From: Amborella trichopoda
Taxonomy: Eukaryota > Streptophyta > Magnoliopsida > Amborellales > Amborellaceae
Length of the DNA stretch: 64,000 nucleotides
Reading direction: 5' to 3'
Assembly: GCF_000471905.2 (NCBI RefSeq)
Contig: NW_006500065.1
Location: forward strand, 714,792 to 778,791
Positions 49,801-55,800 of the stretch are shown one piece after another. Positions within the stretch are counted from its first letter, which is position 1. Every line of letters starts with the position of its first letter. The translations under genes were made by a program, and so were the position numbers. The notes beneath the pieces are model-generated. The model was not told where the DNA came from and did no database searches. It saw only the letters and a list, made by a program, of their open reading frames with translations.

Positions 49801-52800
49801 TTTTTATTAACCAGGTACGCTAACCTATTCTCTCTCCCCTCAACTCTTTTTCTATAGGCTCTCATCAACCCTATCTTCCTTCAACCTCTCTCTTTCTTCT
49901 CAAAAAAAAAAAAGGGTAAAAAGAAGAAAAAAAGAAAAAACAAAGAAGAAACAAAGAGATTAGAACTCCACTGCTGTTTCAATTTTTGGTTACAGTCTCT
50001 CTCTCTCTCAAACTTCTCAAACTTCACATCCTCGCTCCTCTGTTTTTCTCTTCTAACCCCTCTGGTTTTCCTCTCTTCTACTCAATCCCTGCTCTTCAAC
50101 CTCCTTTCTCTGTCTCTCTTTCCATATCTCTCCCCTTCGAGCTCTTTCAACTTCCCCTCTCTCTATCCCACTCTTTTCTGTCTTTGACCTCTGTTTGACT
50201 CCCTTTCCAACCTTCCTTTCTCTTTTCATTTGCCTCTGAGATGTTATCCCTCTTCTTCCACATCACTTTCACTCTTTTCTTCTTGCTCCTCTTCTCTCTC
50301 CCCCTCGAACTCCACCCCCCCCCCCCCCTCCCCCCCACCTTCTATCCACCACTTAGAAGGTTGCTGGGACAGCTCTTCTGCCTCAGTTGCTGGGACAGCT
50401 CCTAGCCCTGGTAACAGCGGGGGTTCCGGCTAGCCTGGGCTACACTTGCGGTGAAAGGACAATCTGTGCTTTCGTGATTTTGGGTCTCTTCTGGTCCCTA
50501 CCAATATACCTCAAAGGGCTAGCTCATGCATTCTTTTGGCGGTAGAAGACTCGACAACTGGGCTTTCCTCTCTTGCCTCTTGCCTTGTGGACCCAAGGAC
50601 CAGTCTACTTTCTTTTGTGGCAACTGTATATTTTCCACCTTATGTGGACATTTTTTTGCATCATTATTATAGGTGTTTCATTTCTTATAGGTCTTTTTAG
50701 ATTTTCAGCTTCTCGCTTTTGTTGTTTTCATTCTGGTTTGCTTCTCCTCCCTCCTCCGTGTATTCTGAGCACCCTTTTTGTGGGATGCCATTTTTTACCA
50801 CTTCGGTGGCTATGTAATTACCCTGTTGCATTTATACAAGTCAAACAGTTTCAGAAAGAAAAAGATGTATAATAACCCTCTCAAGGCTCCACACACACCT
50901 TATATTATTATAATTCAATGTTCAAAGACATTATATGTTCGTACAATAATTAAAATCACCCAAAAAGTCATAACTTTAACACAAAAATTTGTAATGACAG
51001 TTTTATCCATGTGAACAGTACCTGTGAACAATTCTTGTGAATAGTACTTGTGAAGAGTACTCATGAATAAATAAATAAAAAAAACCCAAGAAGTCCTAAA
51101 AAGTAAAAGACCCTAGAAATAAATCCTAAAACTAAAACTACATGATACATCCTTATAAATTGAATAAAAATTAAAAATAAGAATAATTTTGCTCTCCATC
51201 TGCATGTGAGGCTCAGATCGCATGCCTAGGCTTGGGCACCACGTTCTGGGCGTCTATACCTAGGCGCCCGCATAGATGGGCTAGATGGGTGCCCAACACC
51301 CAATTCTGAGCGGTCGTAGGTCCTTTTTTTTATTTTTAGAGAAGCCCAAAAGGTCAAGGGGGTAATTTTGACCCTCCAAAAATTCTTAGAGAGATTATGG
51401 GGGTTATTTTCAACCTCACAAAGTACACTTCCATAGACCTTAAATCCCCTAGCTATACCTATGTATCAGAATTGAAAATATTTTTTTTTGGTTTGAAGAA
51501 GCATTCAAAGCTTTTCTTTTCTCATGGGAATTATTTTTCGGGTGCTTTTAGAGGTATTAGAAGATTTCTGAGGTGATTAGTAGCTTGATTGAGATCACAA
51601 ACATTAAAGAGCGGAGATCGGGCAAAAAGGTTAGTTTATAATCTTTATTTGAGTTTGATTTTTTGGATTTGAGATGTCTTCCATGGGTGATCCGGGATGG
51701 AAGTATTGTGTTAACCCGGATAAGAATGTCAAACAAAAATATGTGCAATTTTTGTAGACATATTTCCAATGGTGGCATAAATAAAATAAAGAAACATCTT
51801 GCCGATATTAAAGGTGATGTTGCCCATGTTAGAAGGTTCCAAAGCTTGTAAGAAACGATATTTATGAGTATATTGAAGCTGAAAAAAATAAGAAAATAAC
51901 AAAAGATAAGGATATAGTAGAATTGAGGGCAGCGGTCCATGTTTTTGATGATGATGTTGACACTAATGAGGATTAAGGAGGGGAAGATGAGGTAGGCGAG
52001 GCGGCAGTTACTTAGAGCTCTAACAGTAAGAGGGGTTTAGGGTCTAAGAGGCCACATATGAAAGGGCCTATTGATAATTGTTTTACACTGAACCCCGAGA
52101 TGGTAATTGAGAAAGGGAAGGGTAACGGGAAAAAGCAAGTGACACTTGAAAATAGATTTAGAAAGGATGATAGAGATTGGGTAGTAGTATATTGCTTGGT
52201 AGTTTTACCATACATGCATCTCTTTTGATACCGCTTGCTTAAATAGCTTCTATACAATGTTTGAAGCAATTGGGCAATTTGGGCCATGGTTGAAAGGCCC
52301 AACTCCATATGAGCTTGACGAGACACTATTGAAGAAAGAAGTTAAAGTAACTAAGGAATATCTCATGACCTATAAGGATGGGTGGGCTCAATTTGGGGTT
52401 TTCATAATGATTGATTTATGGAGTGATAGGAGGAGGAGTGCCATGAATTTGTTCGTAAATTGTCCCTTTTTTTGCGATCCATTGCTGTTTCTGATGAGGT
52501 TCTTGATGCCCATTATATATATATTTTTATTGATAAGGGCATTGATGAGATTGGGGAGGAGCATGTAATTCAAATGGTCATAGTTAATGTTTCTTCTAAT
52601 TTAGTTGCGAGTTATTTGCTTTGCCAGAAGAGGCCTCACGTATTTTAGACTCCTTGTGGTGCACATTGCATAGATCGTATGCTTGAGGACATTGGTGATA
52701 TTAAAGGTGTTTTTTTTAAGACACCATTACCCTCATGATAGGCAATTTTACCAAGAAGAGGGACATAGTGAGGCCCGGGTCACTAGATTTTCCACTGCCT

Positions 52801-55800
52801 AATTAGTCTTAAGAGTATGGATAAAAGGAGGATCCCATTGGGGACTATGTTTGCTTCAAAAGATTGGAGGAGGTGCAGGTGGTCTAGAGATGCCAAGGGA
52901 AAGAATGCACGGGATATTGTTCTTTTTAAATATATTTGGTGTGAAGTATTTCTACCCATGGTGAGGATCTTGTGCTTGGTTGATGCCGATAATCCCTCTT
53001 TGAGCTTTATATATGATGCACTTGAAGGAACTAAGAAGGATATTGCAAAGAATTTGGGCGATGATGAGACCAAGTACAGCCCAATTTGGTCGATTATAGA
53101 TGACAAATGGATAGGCAGCTTCATAGACCATTGCATGGAGTGGGGTATTGAACCCCAAGTTTTTTTATGATGATGGTGATATTGAGACAAAAGATAAAAT
53201 TATGGATGGTTTTAGTGGGTACTTTAAGAGATTTTTTTTTTATCCAAATATCCAAGATAAAATATGAACTGAAGAGCTCATTTTGTACGAGTGTGCTTTG
53301 AATTCATTTGGGAAAGAAATGGCAGTAAGAAGAGGAGCAAAGCAAAACTAGGTAATAATAATATATTTTGTTTGAAAATTTTATTTCAAGTTCCTAATAA
53401 CTAATGGTGTATTTTATTTTGCTAAAATTCTTTATGAAAATGTTGAATATTTAAATTAATTATAAAGGTTGCATGCAAATTGCAGCCCCATGGTGGAGAC
53501 AACATGGGAGTAGTGCTCCACACCTCCAGAAGATGGCTATTCGGGTCTTGAGTTGGACAACTAGCTCTTGTGGTTGTGAGCGTAATTGGAGTTCATTTGC
53601 GATGGTATTTTATATTCTTTTCTTGTTTACAAGTACATTTTCCTAATATAGATTCGTAGAAGATAATAAAATTAACAGATTATTAAGATATAATACGTTA
53701 CTCATAGATGGGTCAATTAGTAGTAGTACACTCAATACATTTTTTTGCATAGGTGCATACAAAGAGAAGAAATAGGCTTGAGCAAAGGATGCCCAATGAC
53801 TTGGTTTTTGTTAGAGAGAATCAAAGACCCAAGGAGAAGTTTGACTAGGACAATAGGGATCCCATCGCTTTGAAAGACATGGAGAATGTTTCTGATTGAT
53901 TAGTTGAAAGACCCAGGTATTGAGGAGGTCGTCCCCGGGGAGGGTTTGACCTTGGAAATGGTTGAGGAAGCTTCAGGTCCACCTCCTGATCGAGCAAGGA
54001 CTACTGCAGGTACATCACACTCACAGAGAGAAAGGGAGATAGAGGAAGAGGAGGGAAATTTAGAAGAAACTGAGGAAGAAGAGCAGTATGTTGAAGAGGG
54101 TGATGATTTTGATGATGATGGCCTTGATTCAGATGGAGATGCAAGCGATGATATGTTGATTCTGATTCTTACTAATGATGATTGGAGAAACACAAATGTC
54201 CGCTCTCTTCTTTTGTAGCTTTTTATTTCAACTTTATTGCACCATCTTGGTTTGGACTTTAGACATTTGGATGTTGGACTTTTTTGGACTATTGTTTGTT
54301 TGGTTTTATACTTTTGTAAGGCTGTTGAAGACTTGGAGAGTTGGACTCCATGTGATTATACAATATGGAGAGTTGGAGACTATTGCTAATGGGAAAAGTT
54401 TATATAGAGCCGAGGCTCTAAACAATCAAATTTGAGCCTACTTCAAAAATTTCACTAGAAGAGGTTGTTTTGATGTCCAAATATCTTCAAATTAATCATC
54501 TCTACATCAAGATGCATGGACATGAGAAAAAAATGGATCGCAAGTTTTGGAAATAGTGTATTTTGTAACGCATTTTTGGACCGTCAATTTTCAAGATTTT
54601 CAAGTTTTCAGAGATATGTCGATCTACACTATTTTTGAAGCTTTAAACTTTATTAGTAAATATAAAAATATATTTTAAAGCTATCGCAAAGATTTCCAAT
54701 ATTGAAACCACATTTCTTGGCACTATTTGAAGGTAGGCTCTATTTTGATTGTTTAGAGCCTGGGCTCTATACAAACCGCACCCATTGCGAATACATAGAT
54801 TATTAGACTTTTAATTTTTTCTGAATTTTCTGTGATTTGAATTTTGAAGTTTGAACAAGTTTATTCTTAACATGTGATATGTTTGTATATAAAAAAGTAT
54901 GTTACAATACATACAAATGCAATAAATTACAAAATTGGCGTATGTGCATTTGGACAACACATATATGTATATATCTAAAGAATTTGTATTACAGGGCGCC
55001 TAACGTTCCGGGTCCTAGCCCAGGTGCTCGCTTAGGAGCTGGGCGCCAGGCTAGCCACCTAGAGTTTTTTGAAACCCTGTTTAAGATTTATTTTTCACAA
55101 CTTGAGAATGTGCTTGTGTGCTGTGTGTGTGCATGTGTGGGTGCATGCAGACGTGGGTGTGGGCATGGCCGTGGCCATGGGCCTATGGCTGGGTGGGTGG
55201 TTGTAATTATGCATGTATGGCAATGCATGCATGCACACGTGTGTGTGTGGGTGGGTGGTTCTAACTATGCATGTATTGTATACGTGCATAAACATAGAAA
55301 CACAAACATGCACACAATCATGTATGAACATGCACGTACATTTGCCTATGATGCCAATTGCTCATCGTTATGTAGGCTAGGGGTTCTACATTGTAATGCT
55401 ATGCTAGATTGGATGATATGCTTTTGCCCATGACTGTTTGTTTCAAAATGAAGTTGAATTGTAAATCATATGTGTTTTGTGTTCATGAAAGGGTCAGATG
55501 CTGTCTTTAGAACACTATTATGTTATTTCTGCACAGTGATGTTGGAGACGTCAATTCAATACAACAGCCATCTCAGAAGGACACAAGTCTCTATATGTCC
55601 CTTGTCATATATTTGGCTCTATACTCAGCTTTTACCATCAAAGTAGTTTTATGTTGTTTCCTTGGTCTTCCATGTCACAAGTGAAGTAACACGAAATGTC
55701 TTGAGTTGTACGTGTGTTTGTCACCTAAGGCAATCTTTCATGGGTTTTCTACAATAAATTCTAATCCTAGTTTTTCTCTCGAATGTATACGTGAAACCAA

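Larger units (their letters stand above)
47518..51198 (-). mobile_element. Small non-autonomous LTR retrotransposon fossil, with LINE insertion in one LTR
   Basis: Similar LTRs of about 469 bp lie at 47518-47986 and at 49038-51198, the latter interrupted by about 1.7 kb of LINE material. Adjacent to the right LTR, on the minus strand, is a PBS-like TTGGTATCTGAGCCC (49036-49022). Adjacent to the left LTR is a purine-rich AAGGGAGAATGA, the expected polypurine tract. The roughly 1.05-kb interior has no gag or pol, so the element is non-autonomous (TRIM/LARD-like). A clear target duplication was not found; only tctg adjoins both sides. Confidence 0.75.
51199..55079 (+). mobile_element. Decayed long hAT transposon (BED, DUF659 and dimerisation domains)
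   Basis: The right end GAGTTTTTTGAAACCCTG (55062-55079) matches the family terminus seen at 33720 and 40366. The left inverted repeat is missing: GC-rich subterminal sequence with cctaggcgcccg starts directly at the edge of the neighbouring LTR element. + strand remnants in order: a BED finger (51680-51850), a DUF659-like transposase N-terminal region (52290-52480), a mid-region (52810-53170), a hAT C-terminal dimerisation domain (53490-53870) and an acidic tail (53940-54190). Several stops and shifts interrupt the frame. A MITE is inserted at 54391-54783. Confidence 0.85.

Noticed and set aside
54879-55433. 184-codon plus-strand frame across the hAT end into GT-rich DNA
   Set aside because: Spans a transposon terminus and a GTGTGT-rich tract; the long frame follows from simple sequence.
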